Shown: positions 35,801-49,166, counted from the stretch's first letter. The stretch: DNA of 64,000 bases from Neckera pumila (GCA_963969595.1 OZ018415.1:1922001-1986000); one strand, 5' to 3'. The notes: generated by a model not told the origin, from the letters alone. A program made the numbers and translations.

Positions 35801-38325
35801 GGAGAAAAGTGCACAAAAGAAAGAGAAGGTATGTGGTATTTTGAATTTCTTCTTTTGAGAAGCTTGGTAACGTTGCCAAAATCTCAGCGAATCCGATCCT
35901 AATGAGATGGATAGGATCTAATGAGATGCTTGTGTCTTTCTCTGGAAGAGATGACCCAAGTGCCAGTACGTTGTGGCTTAATGTTGGATTAAGCGAATTT
36001 TGTACGACTTTTTTGGATTGTTTGTTCCTGGCAGGCGGCAACTGTTTCAACTCCTGACAAATCTGTCAAGAAAGCAAGCGCGGTTGAAAAAAGCCCAGCC
36101 TGGAAGAATGAAGGCGAAAGAGGTGGAGATGAGGCCCTTGTGGGCTGTGGTATCAAAGTCTGGTGGCCGTTGGATAAGAAGTGAGTACCTAGATTTGATT
36201 TGATGGATAAGTCTTGAAATCATTAAAAAGAAGCTTTGCGCTTGAGCTTGGCTAATTTTTCTTTCCAGCTGCAAGATGATTAGGTGTAACAAATTCGATG
36301 TTAAAACTTAATTTGCAGCGACTTGATGCCTTATTCTCTCGCTGTGAGGATCTTACACACAACTTTCTTTTAAGTTATCATTTCATGTTAATCTTGAACC
36401 TTTGTTATTCTGTAGCGTAGAATGACCAATTTTTTACCTACGACTGAGCTGATATTGGGGGGTGAGCAGGTTCTACAAAGGGGAGGTTGTGGAATATGAT
36501 TCCAAGAAGAAGAAGCACAAGGTATTACATGTGCAGACATGTAAATGTACTTTTAGCGTGTTTTGTAGACGTAGGTGTGTGTTATTATATGAGCCCTCGA
36601 GCTTACAAGGTCTGTCAATTATCGGATTTGTATCTCTGATTTTCTGTATTTAAAAGGTTTGATACTGGGGTCTTCTCTTACCTGTCTGACTTTGATGCAC
36701 ATTCTGATAGATCTTGTATGAAGATGGAGAACAAGAAGTTCTCAATTTAGTAAAGGAACGTTGGGAGCTTACTGGCAAACAGGGCAAGACATCTGCAAAA
36801 AAGGAGAAGGTATCAAAACTATTTATTTCATATCTCATTAAGTGATTGCTGAGTGCATAATTTTCATGCCATATATGTCTTGCGATCTGTCTCAGGAAAG
36901 CCTTCCATTTTAACACCCACTCTGGTTATCGCAGACACCAACTGCTGCTACTACAACACTCTCAGGGACAAAATAGTATGCCTCTTGCCTCTCATCCCTT
37001 TTGATGTTGTATTCATAAAGCATTCATAATTGCCTTACACTGCAATAGTATGTGTAGTGCACATGCTCGAGTGGATGAACCGCAGTTATGTTTATTTGGC
37101 GATTCTTCCGCCAGATTCGTGAGTTATAACGGACTGCAAAACTTGGATGCTAGATTAAGTTCTTTAGAAGTCGCATTTCAGTAATTTAACTTCCGACCAT
37201 TTCGAGCAGAAGTGCTCAGGCCCAGCCACTAAGGGTGTATAGTTTTCTTGCCAGCCCGGAGCCAAAGAAGTTAAAGGTGACTAGCAGGACGCCGCCATCA
37301 CAGAAGGACGAGTCAGGAAAACCATCTGACACATCGTAATTATTCTTTCCACTCGTGCTTTATTGTTGTTGCGTTATTTATTAGAGCGCGCACTCTGCAT
37401 TGTGTCCACGGTACAATTTTATTGTCCTTTCTATTCGGATCCACGTCGGTCGGATAAGCCTCAGATGATATGTACACCTACTATGCCTAGGGTATTCTCG
37501 TTTGAGTTTATGTTTAGTGTTTAATACTGTTCTTGGTGACGGACTCATTCCAAGCAGCTGTCATTTTACAGAAAAGAAGTTGCATCATCCAAGTCAGCAA
37601 AGCCAACAGGTACACCGAAGGCAGTGAAAACTCCAAAAGCATCAAAATCGATTTCTGCCAAAGAACAGGCAGCCAGTGCATATGAGTTCGATGAAGTGGA
37701 TGAACCTGCAGCTAAGAAGCAGAGAACATCCTCAGCAGGGAAAGGTATTCATTAGAACTTTTGATATGCATTTATACCATTTCACTGGTCTCTGCTTTAC
37801 CATCAGTCGAAATTTTCATGTTATCTCGTTTATACTGATGGCGAAAGTCCAGCAAACATCAAGAGATTTTGAACAATTGGAGTATGTACAGCTTATAGTT
37901 TTTTTAGATAAAGAAATGGTGATCATAGTCTTAATCTCAAGTACTACTTGGAAGCAGCTTCAGGTGGGAAGCAAAGGAAGGCTGAGAAAGCTATGAGCAC
38001 ATCCAAAGAGTTAGGAACTGAAAGTGCCAAAGAGATGTCAGAAAACCAACCTGCTAAGGAAAAAGTTGCTGGAAATGCGGAAGATGACGAGCCCTTGGTA
38101 AGTCGGTTATTCTGTCCATGTCGAATGAAGATAATTGGTTCAACATTTAACTGTTGTTAATTCGTATGTTCTTCATTCTCATATTCTTGGTACTTATGAG
38201 CGGATGTGATATCCTGATTTCGCTAAGTGAGTTCTTGCTTCCTCAAGTCACGGGGTCTTGCTTGAAACTGGCAGGATAATTGGAGAACTCGGAAGTCAAG
38301 TCGGAGCGTGCCAGTGAGTAAATGA
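23860..38325 (+). CDS. PDS5: Sister chromatid cohesion protein PDS5, 32 exons
   Basis: Cohesin-associated regulator that binds the SMC3/SCC1 ring in the nucleus and controls its loading, release and repair role. Exons: 23860-23955, 25418-25621, 25814-25995, 26170-26296, 26604-26822, 27011-27224, 27630-27775, 28097-28239, 28466-28615, 29077-29125, 29292-29483, 29966-30151, 30495-30655, 30800-30926, 31047-31202, 31583-31639, 31786-31922, 32107-32224, 32522-32656, 32836-33041, 33401-33557, 33876-34769, 34940-35026, 35310-35828, 36035-36180, 36470-36521, 36711-36809, 36935-36975, 37255-37335, 37572-37744, 37964-38097, 38275-38325. All junctions are GT-AG and in phase, giving 1,812 aa. Residues 1-1054 are helical HEAT-type PDS5 sequence (AELDQSPP, CVVMLDLECDDL, LLDPCTSIDQA, GCIAQNAMP). 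About 1087-1340 is an Ala/Glu/Pro repeat. An AT-hook core RGRP lies at about 1481-1484 in a basic region. A Tudor-like domain spans about 1590-1635 (GIKVWWPLDKKFYKGEVVEY ... ILYEDGEQEVLNL). The C-terminus is basic and disordered. An in-frame stop upstream supports the start. Exons 28-30 are the least certain. Confidence 0.93.
33960..34740 (+). repeat. Coding repeat in PDS5 exon 22 (10-aa then 15-aa units)
   Basis: Inside the 894-bp exon, codons read K(A/T)(P/S)E(P/S)xxxE(E/T/A) with a 10-residue period (e.g. KAPEPEAVEE, KASEPNAVET, KTSESKVAEA), then a 15-residue period (KVPELDEPMVEANET, KVPESDEIMLEAIEV, KAPESVEPMAEANET). This makes a long acidic, proline-rich, surely disordered linker between the HEAT part and the AT-hook/Tudor part. 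Its composition also leaves a long antisense frame open, which is not a gene. Confidence 0.85.
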
Positions 38326-41300
38326 TCTGGCCTCGGTGATGGACAGGACCTTCCGCTTGGACATAGTCTGTGTCCCCATCAAACGTTTAGTGTAGAGATT
38401 ATGTGCCTTGGTTTCAGTAGTAGCAGGTTTGTAAATTCAACTTTGTATTGAAACTGGAAGGTTACGGAGGTTTGTCAATAGGAAGTAGTTCATTTGAGGG
38501 CTTTGCCAACAGTCGGTGCTTTTAATTGGGGGGAAGGAGTGAGGGGGTATCATCATGCTTACACTTGTACTCGTAACTTTAGTTCGTATAGACATTGAGA
38601 CTGCTATCAGGCCTCATGCTATTCCCTCAGAGTCTTCTGACCTGTTTCCGAGAGGTTCTTGAAGGGCGCTTGGCGGAACTCACCTTCTTTGCTTGTGAGC
38701 TACAAGAGCTTCCAGGTTCAGATATTTTCGTGGCAGTAGGTTTGGTTGAGGTGCAGCTTTCATGCGTCTTGTCTTGTACGCCCCTTTTGTGCTTTATTTA
38801 AAGAGGAATCCTTCAGAGTGTGGATAGGACTGGCTTCTAGCAAGCACACCCGTTCACCAGCATGATGCTAGTTAATTGGTGAGATACTCGATTTTGTTAA
38901 ATTTTGTACTTTTCAGCCCAACTGGAGTTTTGGCACTGTGAATAACACCTTCGTGTTGCTCTTGAGATGTTGGCTTAGAAATGTTATTATGGCTTCTAGG
39001 TTTGTGGTTACATTGACGTGATGTGCAATCTTACACCGTCCAGATGAATCTCTAGTACTCTGCTCATAGGTTAACTCTGCTTGATTTACGACTACAGAGT
39101 TATTGAGAAGTGCTGTCATTCCTGTGACTTAAGTAACTGTTGAGGAAAAGCCAGTCATGATTGTGTGCTGAACTTTTCTGTTCTCTGCACATTTATCACC
39201 TTGCAGTGAAGTTTACTGTAAGGTAACAGGTCCTTATGAAGTGACCAGGTCTTCAGATCTCCTCTTTAAAAGGGTGTACTATGGTTAATGCAAAACTGAA
39301 GAAATGATACATAGAAGTTCAGTGCTCGTCTCCACATAGTGTCTGGGGGGGAGCTGTGGGGGATGAAACTCAACCTTGAGGTGGATGAAAAGAGAAAGGG
39401 TGATTTAGCACACAAGAAAAAATATTAGCAAATGAGATGCTATAAAATATAAGTTTTCATTTAGTAGAAATTTGGTATTGAATGTTGTATTTTCAATGTT
39501 CCATTTTCAATTAGTAAGGGACACTTTCAAATTTGTAGCTTTTAGTTAGCCCTAGTAGGCCTAAAAGTTTCAAAAAATGCGGTAAAATTGACAATTTTTT
39601 TGTTATCTTCAATTGGCTCCGGTGCAATGAATCCCGATTGTCTTGTTGCTAACTCCTATGAACTTTACTTTGATGAAGTCCTCTCCATTTAGCGTCAATG
39701 AGTTCAATCAACTTTGATCAATTCCTTCAGTGAATTTTGATGACTTCAAATCAATCTGCATAGAGAAGATCGAAGTTGATTCTAGTGCCATAAGTCTAGT
39801 GATTCAAGTTTTGTCAATCTGGTGATTTCTATGAACAATTGAAACTTTGAACTTAACTTGAGACAAGCAAATTTAGAGAATTAGGGATTTATTTTGAGAC
39901 AAAGGGAGGAACTAAATGTTGAGCATTCCAAAAATTTATACAATTTTTTGTGCATTTGTGGATTCCATTTTCCTTTCACTAAAAATTCACTATGAAAGAT
40001 TTATCCCTTGCACCAACCAGCTCCAATTTTGATTCACTTGGTACAAGATGACCAACCAACCTCAATTTCAATTCACCTGGTAAAAGGTTGCTTTTTAGAC
40101 CTATTACCTTATGTTTTTTACTATCATCTAGTATGAATATATGTTTCAAAGCTTGAATGACATTTGTATGTCTTTTATTGGTTGTAGGTCCTCGAAGATA
40201 GAAGCAATATGGAGACTAAAGTATTGGGAGTTCATAACATTGCTTAACACCCTCTTGAGCCTCCCATTGGTAGAAGATACATTCCACCAACAATATACTT
40301 TTGACTGTGACTTCAAGCTAAAAATTGGCATTGTTTGATAGGATGCAACTTTCCATTCTATAATGATTATTAGGGACTCTTCCAGTGAGTTCATTGGCCA
40401 GGGTGGTCTTTGGGTTCGGGGGAACTAAAAGAATCCCTAGTGTTGTTTTATAATGTTATGTACAAAGCACTTTGCATTAAAATAATTAAGAAAATCACAT
40501 CCCTCTTTACAAAAAGTATTTTAAAATCTCAAGGCAAAATCCCAATTCACACATTATATGTCAAAGTTGGATGTTGGAATTGCATTAAATACTAGTTTTT
40601 CTACTAACTAGTGTAGCTAAGATTATATGGTGAAAGTGCCCTATATTAACTTACTGAAATATCTCCACCTTTACAATACAAGCATACTACACCAACTATA
40701 ATAGAATTGACGCAAATTTGACAAAGCCTTTGGCCACTCAATACAAATTTTCAAAAGTAAACAAAAGAAAAGGAAGAGTTATTTGAAGTACCCAAAGAAT
40801 TAAAGCATTTTGCATTTCAAGGATGTTAAATTAAAGGTAGTCCAATATCAATAGTAAATGTTCCTATGACTTTAATTTTGAAAATTTGTAGTATATCCAT
40901 GCAAACTCTAAAAATTCTCAAACCAATTTCATTTACTTTTTCCCTCATTTACTAACATCATAATATAATATTATTCCCAAATTATATTTTGAATTGTTGG
41001 TTTGAAAAATAATGTTTGTTTTACATGAAGACACTTTAAGCATATAGGGTTTTGAAAACAACTAAGACATACTATAAAAGTTGTATAAATGCCTTAATGT
41101 TGAATGCTATATATGTATAGCAATCATTTTCAATTTTCATCCAATTTGAAGCTCATGGTGATGAAGTATGAACACTGTTGGATATACAAGGAAACTATCT
41201 ATCATCAAGTGATGAGATTTCCTAGATGTGTTGGTTTTATTTATATATATGGCTGGATGTGTGTTTCATAGATGTGTTAGTTTCATTTTATTTTTATTTA

Positions 41301-42684
41301 TTTATTTATTTATTATATAAATACTCTCATAATAGCCAAAAGTCAAAATTTTCTTCTTTTGTTAAAAAATTCACAATATATTGAAAGTTTTGATGCTCTA
41401 GAATATAAATAACTAAAAAATTGATATAAGTGATTGCAAGAAACACTTGCTGATTTTGTTGTGTTTTCAATAGTACTCATGATTTTTTTTCTAGTGTACT
41501 TTAAACTTTAGGAGAACTAGAAAAGTGCCAAATTTCCAGAAAATACATATTTTGATGTTTTAATTAGGAAAAAGTAGGAAAAAAGTAAATAAAGTAAATA
41601 AAAAATGAACCCTTTTATAACAACTTTATGGAGATGATCATTCACAAAAACAACCAATAAAATAATATTTTATATCTTTCAAAATGCAAGCTCAAAGAAG
41701 CCCCTTTTGTGGACTTCTACTCTACATAATACCAATCATTTTTAGAATTCCTTTGGACAGTAGCTACAAGTCCAAATTTTTTTTTTTGGATTGTAAAAGA
41801 TTTGGAAATTGCAAAAAAAAAATTAGACAAGGTGTATAATAGTTATGAGTACCTTACTTATAAATCTTGAGTCATTTGGATCAAGAACGCAAAATTTGTG
41901 GTCAAAAACAAATCAGCATGCAAGGGGTAATACAAAAGAGGATAGGTGTTTCTTGCAATCACCCATGTTCATATTATGCCAAATTGATAAGCTCGTAAAT
42001 TTATCTAATCTTGTCCAAATTTAAGTGCTAAAAATAGAAATTATACATTGGGTGGATTTTCAAAGTAAGGTAAAGGAAAAGTTGCGGAGGGTGACATATA
42101 AAGCCTTGAAATTGCCGCTTTGTCTATTGACAATTCCCATGATTCGATGATTTGGCAAGAGACTTTCACATCATACAATATTAACATGGAATTTCTAAAT
42201 GCTAATAATAAGAACCATTTCTCTTTAAATTCAACATGTTTACCATATTTGGCTATAAGGGTTGGCATAAAACAATTGTAAAAAACAATGCCGGACCAAA
42301 GTTTTAGAGAAATGATTTACTTTAATTATGAAAAAATTGTATAGAAAATAAAGACTTCAAAAGAATATTTGACAAATTTGATTCTCCAACTTTAATTAAA
42401 TATTTGGCATGAAGTGATGATCATGATAGCCAAGTACGAAATGTCTTCAAAATGTGCTTCTAAAAGTATTTGTCTTCAAAAATACTCCTCCTAATTCCAA
42501 AATTTGAGAAAATATAAAGCCTCCAAAGATGACTGCTACAATTTTGGAATGGTGGAAACAATGTGAGAATGTGATGAACATACACAAAATTAAGAATGAA
42601 GTACAATGGAAAAATTGGAGAACAAGAACAAATTAGATGTTCTTCGTGAAGAGAATTGTACTTGGAAACTAAAGATAAGCATAA
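38326..42684. other. PDS5 3' flank, then AT-rich intergenic DNA
   Basis: About the first kilobase has transcript-like composition and probably includes the PDS5 3' untranslated region; no clear polyadenylation signal can be singled out. Beyond about 39.4 kb the DNA is AT-rich with no gene recognised. A (ttta)n run lies at about 41284-41313. Confidence 0.45.
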
Positions 42685-42802
42685 TGAAATTCAAACATAA
42701 TGGGACCATTGTGCAAAGTCTTTGGCACTTGATTGGTTGCATTTGAAATTCAAACATAATGGGACCATTGTGCAAAGTCTTTGGCACTTGATTGGTTGCA
42801 TT
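42685..42802. repeat. Perfect 59-bp tandem duplication
   Basis: 42685-42743 and 42744-42802 are the same 59 bases (tgaaattcaaacataatggg ... ggttgcatt). Identity suggests a very recent event or an assembly/sequencing artefact. Confidence 0.9.
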
Positions 42803-43312
42803 ATCCTTCTAATTTCTACAGAAATTAGAGGATTGGGTTTCAAGAATTTTTTTCTATTTGAAAAGAATGATTAAAAATTTACATCCTTTATTAAGATTAT
42901 TGGTTTTTGAAAATATTTAGTGAGAAACGTGTTTGCAAAAAAAAGACTACCATAGGTATAGGATAGCTTTGCCCAAAAATAGTTCAAAAAAATGATGGCA
43001 AAATATTTTGAAAATTATGCTAAATATTTGGCAAAAAACAATCAAATGAAATGAAAGAAATAACAAAATATTTAGAAATTACATGAGCAAAAAATCAAAT
43101 AAATTTAGACTTCAAAGTGAATGCAAAGTCCATGTGCCATTTACCATCAAGAATTTTTTTGATGACAGAGTGAAGGAACTACATCATAGACATTCTATGA
43201 GAATGAAGGATGGAGAGGTTATTTTTATAATAAAATCCATTGTCCATCATAAATCCTCAAAGGGTATGGGACAATTTGAAGATGAGAGTTTAACTACTTA
43301 TTTTCAAAATGC

Positions 43313-43684
43313 AGGAATTGTGTTCAATGTAGAACATCAATAGTAGGCATAGTAGGATATTTTTTTCAAAAAACTTTGAACTAATGAAAGTTGTTAAATC
43401 AAGATAAATTTGATCTCCAAAAATCTGTTTGTAATTTTAGCCTCCAATCAAAGGTTATGGACAAAATTCAGAGAGGATGTTTGAAAATGTCAAAGAAAAT
43501 GTCTTTTCCAACCCCTCTATAAATTTTGTCCATAACTTTTGATTAGACCTTTGAAATCTCAAACGGATTTTTGGAGATGAAATTTAGCTTTATTTTTCAC
43601 ATTAACCAAGTTCAAAAAAATTTGAAAAAAGTTATTCTACTATGCCTCAATGAAGTCTAAAATTCTACTTTGAACACAATTCCT
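43313..43684. mobile_element. Foldback element, arms about 160 bp
   Basis: Left arm begins aggaattgtgttcaatgtag and the right arm ends with its inverse (tactttgaacacaattcct). Inner arm parts also pair: atggacaaaattcagagagg against ccctctataaattttgtccat. The centre is near 43498 with a spacer of about 40 bp. Non-coding. The superfamily is unclear because no convincing target duplication is visible. Confidence 0.75.
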
Positions 43685-45917
43685 ACTTTTCATTTGACTA
43701 TGAATGGTTGAACTCTTACTAATATATCATAATTTACATATCCCACATGGGTTGTTTTACCTCCTACCACCCTACTTGTGTAAAGAGCTTGTATTCTCAT
43801 CTCTTTGCACACTTTAAATGGCTTTAGAAGTTGTACAAAAGACTCATGCATGAAGATAAGAGTAGTGTTAGGGTAGAAAACCTACACAAAATAGTGAAAT
43901 TAGATTGCCTTGTCAATTAGGTTGCCTTACTTGAGAAAATTATCTCATGGATCAATGCTTATTCTACATGGAGTTGCATGTCACTCTCTAAACCAAGCCT
44001 TGAATTGGTACACAACTCTATGCCATACACATGGCTCTAAATTGAATGCATCATTGTACAAAACCAATGAATATTTCTATAGTGTGGACTGTCAAAAAAT
44101 TAGTGTGGGGAAACCTTATTTCACTATTTTGTGTAGGTTGAAGGTTGGATGAAAGGCAAAACCACAATTATTCATTTCTCCAAAAAGTCAAATTTCTAAA
44201 AGTTCCTTTTTTGGATGGTGAGCATTGAATTTTTAAATTAATTAATTATTTGCCTAGGCAGTGGACAAAGTTGCCCTACATCTACGATAGTATATTGTCC
44301 GTTCTTTGCACATCTTTACATTGTAAAAAATTTGGGATGTATTTCACATGTTTGAAACCTATGAAAATTTGGGAAAATATGCCTAGCATAATCTTGAATA
44401 TAGAAGATTTTTAAATTCAAAACCTACTCTAGTAATACAAAAATTTCCCACAAGCAACAGTCAAAGTCATATGAAATTCTCACATGAGATCCAAGAAGAC
44501 TTTTTTTATACTTCAAATGCTAATATCTTGCAATATATATGATCAAGTATATTTAAAGTTGTCAATTTATGTACTCGTCATATATATGATTTTAGGCTCA
44601 TATAATAGCAATGGCAGTTGAGATACTCCCATTAATACTTTGCTGACAAATAAAACTTTCCATTTTGAGTGTTGTAATCTAACAAATGGTAAAAGAATTG
44701 AGTTTGAAATTATTTTTGTAAATTTTTTATAAAGGAAACTTTGAGACTCTATAATTAAAAATTACAGTTTCATTTTTTTCCATCAAAATTTTTTAACCCA
44801 AATGTGACAACCTTATGCAAATTTTGAGCTTTAAAGTCAAAGAAATTTTATAGGTTAAAATTTATATTTTATTAAAAGAACCATATTTGGATGGTTTTAT
44901 CTTGCAAATTTGAATGAAGAAATATTAATTATAATTTTTGGATTTTAATTTTGCTCAAGAAAAAAAGGCCTCTTAGAAAAGGAACTTTTATTTTATGTCA
45001 TTGGATATGTCATGTGAGGTCCAAAGCTTCAATTCTTTGGAAAAGATTTGATATTTTTCTTAAAAGCCCTCATGCAAAAGGCAAAGCTAAACAAAAGACA
45101 TGGCAATTTGGGGACCAAGGGAACAGTAAAAGTAACTATATAAAGTTAGACTAAGTGAATTTGTCCCATGTATTGACCATTTGGTGGGTTGATGGTTTAT
45201 TATTTACTCTAATTAAATGTCAACTAAGTAACAATACTTACAAAATGGTTCTAAATTGGTTTCAATGTCTTTTTTTTTAATCTATAAACAATATTGGCTC
45301 ATCCTATGGCCTACAAAATAAAGTAAGAATCCTTAGAAACAACCATCTAATTTTATACCAATGTTGTATATTTGTTTCTCTACATATAATTGGTAAACTT
45401 TTTTGTCATGCATGCTTGTTCAAAACAAATGTAAGTATTCCCTTAATTATGCAGGTTTCTCTTAAAAAATGGTAATTCTCTCTAAAATTCTTAGAAAATT
45501 TGCCAAATTTCTTGATAATAGTATTATATGATTTTATCATTTCAACATTTTGAAGATTTAGATATGGGAGATTTTAATCAATATTTGTAAATACCAAAAC
45601 AAATATTTAAAATAAATACATCTAAAACAAAAAAACATAAAATGGTAACAAAGTACCTATCATGATTTAAAAAGTTCACCTTTAATTTAGTCTTTTGGTG
45701 TAGAAACAATATTCATTGAAACAATAAATACACCAAAATTTTAAGATTATTCTACAAAACAAGACACAATGCTTAGATAATTCTTTGAACTTAGAAACCT
45801 ATGGCATATAATTTTGCGTTCATTTTCAAATAACATATCTAAGTTGCATGCAAAAACATGGTTTTACATTTAAATCCCAACATCTACTAACATTTCAAAA
45901 TAACATATTCTAAAATC
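43685..45917. other. AT-rich intergenic DNA, no gene seen
   Basis: No supported gene, RNA or repeat boundary. Small open frames have AT-driven composition. Confidence 0.45.
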
Positions 45918-46854
45918 TTAACCCCTAAAGTCCCAAGGCCAATTTCTGTCAAAAACAACTCAAAATTACCAGTTCTACTGCGTTCATCTAAGAAAAGAGT
46001 AAAAATGTTTTTCTTAAGAATCTGACTATAGGATCTTGTACTTAACTTATCTCAGATCATGTGGTAAAAATTTCATAAAGTTTGACCGTACAGATTAGAA
46101 AATATTAGCATTCGAAGTTGGAAAATTTTGATTTTTTGAGCACTAACTTGCAATTTCAGACGACTTTGACCGCCATTTGTAAAAACAATTTGCACCATAG
46201 ACTTTGAATTTAATTTTTTTCATGTTGGATTTTTGAGTTGAAAATCTACGAAAAAAAATTCTAAGAAAAAAACACTTCATTTTCATTCTTTAAAAAATTG
46301 TCAAGTAGAAGTAGGTCCAAGATTGAAAGAAAAACTAAATTGTCAAAAACTCTAAGATGGGATTAAAACACTATAATCCCAATGGTGAGATTTTTTTAGC
46401 AAGAACATTTAGCCTTGTCCAACAATTTGTTTTGAAAAATTGTGAAAATTGCATTTAGAAATGAGTCCTACAAGTTATTTTTTCAAGAAGATGCTCTAGT
46501 TGTCCAAAAAATAAGATTGTCCATAACTTTCACATACCAAATCCAAATGGAATGAATCAAAGCTTCCCATATAGATAAAAGTACAATCTATGAGAAAATA
46601 ATTCTTAAAATTTTCTTAAAATTTTTTGTGTGAAAAGATTTTTGCCCACCGCACCAAAAAGAAGGACCTTAAATTTTGTGCCATGACTTTTGCTCCCGGG
46701 CACCGATTGAAATAAAAACTATATTCCCATAAAGCTAATATGTTTTCATATCTTCACAAAAAGTTTCAGAAAATAATGATGAATATTGAAGCAGTAGTAG
46801 CCTACCCAAAATCCATTTTGTCCCCCGAGGGGACAATGGGACTTTAGGGGTTAA
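45918..46854. mobile_element. TTAA-flanked non-coding element E (A-type)
   Basis: 937 bp. Left end ttaacccctaaagtcccaag; right end gggactttaggggttaa preceded by a clean stem-loop (ttgtcccc cgag gggacaa). Same internal landmarks as the copies at 14483, 20465 and 49166 (actctaa..., aatcccaatggtgagat, gaatgaatcaaagctt, ctcccgggcaccgattgaaa). No transposase. Confidence 0.88.
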
Positions 46855-47574
46855 ACGATGAATACATATTGAATTGATTGATTATTGAAATATACACTAC
46901 CAAAAATTTAATCATGTTTCAACTTTAATTATATCATCTATCCATAAAACTTCAAACTTTCTGCAAGTATTATGCATATGGTTTGTACATTGGTATATTA
47001 GAATCCATCTTGAAATGGAAATGTATATAAAAAAATTTGCATAGATTTGCAGATCTGCAGATTTTGCAATTGTGATGGATAATTACTTTTATCTCGGATG
47101 TCTAAAATCATCAAAGTGTCACTTGACCAAAATTTCAATTGCAATACCACTTACTTAACTAAATATTCAATTGCTATTCAATTCAATTGTTGTGATTTTC
47201 CTTAATTAAGATGTAATGAAACTTAATCAAAATAATTTAAAAATATCTATAATACAAACTTTGATCTTCTACAACTTATACAAATATCCGAATAGTATAG
47301 TCTTCAGTGCATTGGAAATTCCTTTCATTCGCCAATAAGTAGATGTAAAAATTTAATTAGTGAGTAATAGTAATTACAATTGACAACAAAGATTTAAAAA
47401 AATTTAAAAAGTTTGCTATTTTCCTTCCTTACATATATTGGTTGATCCTATGAGTTCTATTATATTGTAATTTGAAATCAACTTTCACATTCATCTGCCA
47501 AATTGAAAATTTTCTTCAAGAAATGCACTTTGACACTTTGATATGTTTACACGAATTGGCACTCTTAACCCCTA

Positions 47575-47642
47575 AAGGACCAGGGGTGCAAAAAACTGTG
47601 TTTAGAAGCCACATGGTGGCCTTGTGGTCCTTTAGGGGTTAA
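47575..47642. mobile_element. Minimal 68-bp TTAA-flanked element F
   Basis: ttaacccctaaaggacca ... tggtcctttaggggttaa with perfect 18-bp inverted ends (TTAA included) and only 32 bp between them. The last TTAA also starts a second terminus-like sequence (ttaacccctaaacatc at 47639). It is the smallest member in the window. Confidence 0.85.
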
Positions 47643-48006
47643 CCCCTAAACATCTCAATCCTTTTCTAAGTTTTGCACATTATTGCTTATATCTTTGTAC
47701 ATAAACATCACATACCAAAATTTCATAAATTTGGTCGTCAAGGAAGGTTGTTTTTTCTAGATTCAAGTATTACATTTGATGAACGAGAACTTAGTTGGAC
47801 AAACAGTGCCTCAAAGCCCTCTGTTCATCGTCCAAAATATGGATGTAGAAGAGCTTCAGGATTAAAAACCATCTCTATGTGTTTAAAAAAGTCAGACCTG
47901 AAAAAATGCGTGAAGTCTCAAAGACTGGAACTCATCTCCTTCAGCAATTTGGGTCACCCAAAGAACCATGGCAGTCAAGGTACCAATACTCATCAGCTTA
48001 AACTAA

Positions 48007-48610
48007 TTAACCCCTACATGTATTTGAGTATGTTTTCACCGAAAACACTCCAAAATTGCCATTTCTAGTACAAGTACCAAATTTTAAGAAGAAAACAGTT
48101 TTGGACACATATAATTGTAGGATCTTGTAGTATGCTGACTTGAAAAGATGTGGAAAAGATTTCAAAAATTTCCACAATGTGGATTGCAAGATATTAGTGT
48201 TTGAGTTGACAAAAATCATTTTTTGGGCCTTGCAAAAAAATGGGCAGTTGCTCTTCACAAGGTCACATTTGTATGAAAAAATATCCAAAATGGTGGGGCT
48301 TTTTGAAATTCATTTTTCAAGTCAAGTTGGCTACATGCTCCAAAAATTTCAGACCATTCAGAATTGTACAACAAACTAGAAAAAAATAGTAAGTAGAAAG
48401 AAGTAGAGAATGATTCAAAGTACTAAATTGTTAAGAATTTTGTTATGGAATTGAAAAATGCCAATCCCAATGGTTTTAATGTTGCAATAAACAATCTAGA
48501 ACCAATGTTTTTATTTTTTCAAAAATATTGAAAATTGAGTTAAATAAAGGACTTCAAAAATGATTTTAGAGCAGAGATTCCATAACTACCCTCAAACTAA
48601 AACTCTTAGG
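48007..48610. mobile_element. TTAA-end element G (G-type), right end lost
   Basis: Starts ttaacccctacatgtatttg. The next about 600 bp match the element at 62645 and, inverted, the right half of 50278-51226 (gaaaacactccaaaattgcc, tagtacaagtaccaaattt, gaattgaaaaatgccaatcc). Similarity fades after about 48610 without a recognisable right terminus, so this is a truncated copy. Confidence 0.7.
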
Positions 48611-48895
48611 AGCCTTGAGCATGACAACCTCCGAGTTAAGCAAATGACACTAGCGTTACAACTTCCAACCAACCAATGACTCTTTGTACATTAAACTAAA
48701 TTTTCTCCTAGGCATCCAAGGAGGGATTATTCCAATCTCCAAGAAATAATCAATGCTACATGGTAGAATTTTTATTAATTTTGGCGATTTCCATTTTGCT
48801 CTATGATCATGAAAATTTCAACAATTTGGTTTTGGAAGAATCATTATGCCCAATCTTCTCCCTAACTAGTAGCAATATGATCTTTATAGAACATT

Positions 48896-49166
48896 AAAGT
48901 GGTCATTCAAAGGCCCATCCTATATTTGTCTTCTTCTAACAAAGGGTAAATGTAAAAAGTTACCTCTATTTTTATGATTGCTTAGTATCCTGCATTCTTT
49001 ACCTCTCCTACTACCAGTCAATCCTCATCTCTCCTAGCTGATTTGGGGCCTCTGAATCCAAATTTGAATTTTAAATTCTCAAACTTCATCATAGGTGACA
49101 AATAAAAAAATTCCATTCGGTTTTTCCCTAGGGGGTCAAAACTGCAAGCTTCAAATGACCACTTTT
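48896..49166. mobile_element. MITE with 'GCTGATTTGGGGCC' core
   Basis: Inverted ends aaagtggtcatt (48896) and aatgaccacttt (49154-49165) enclose the shared core tcctagctgatttggggcct and the 'ataggtgacaaataaaaaaa' tail. TTAA element H starts exactly at its right end. Confidence 0.65.
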
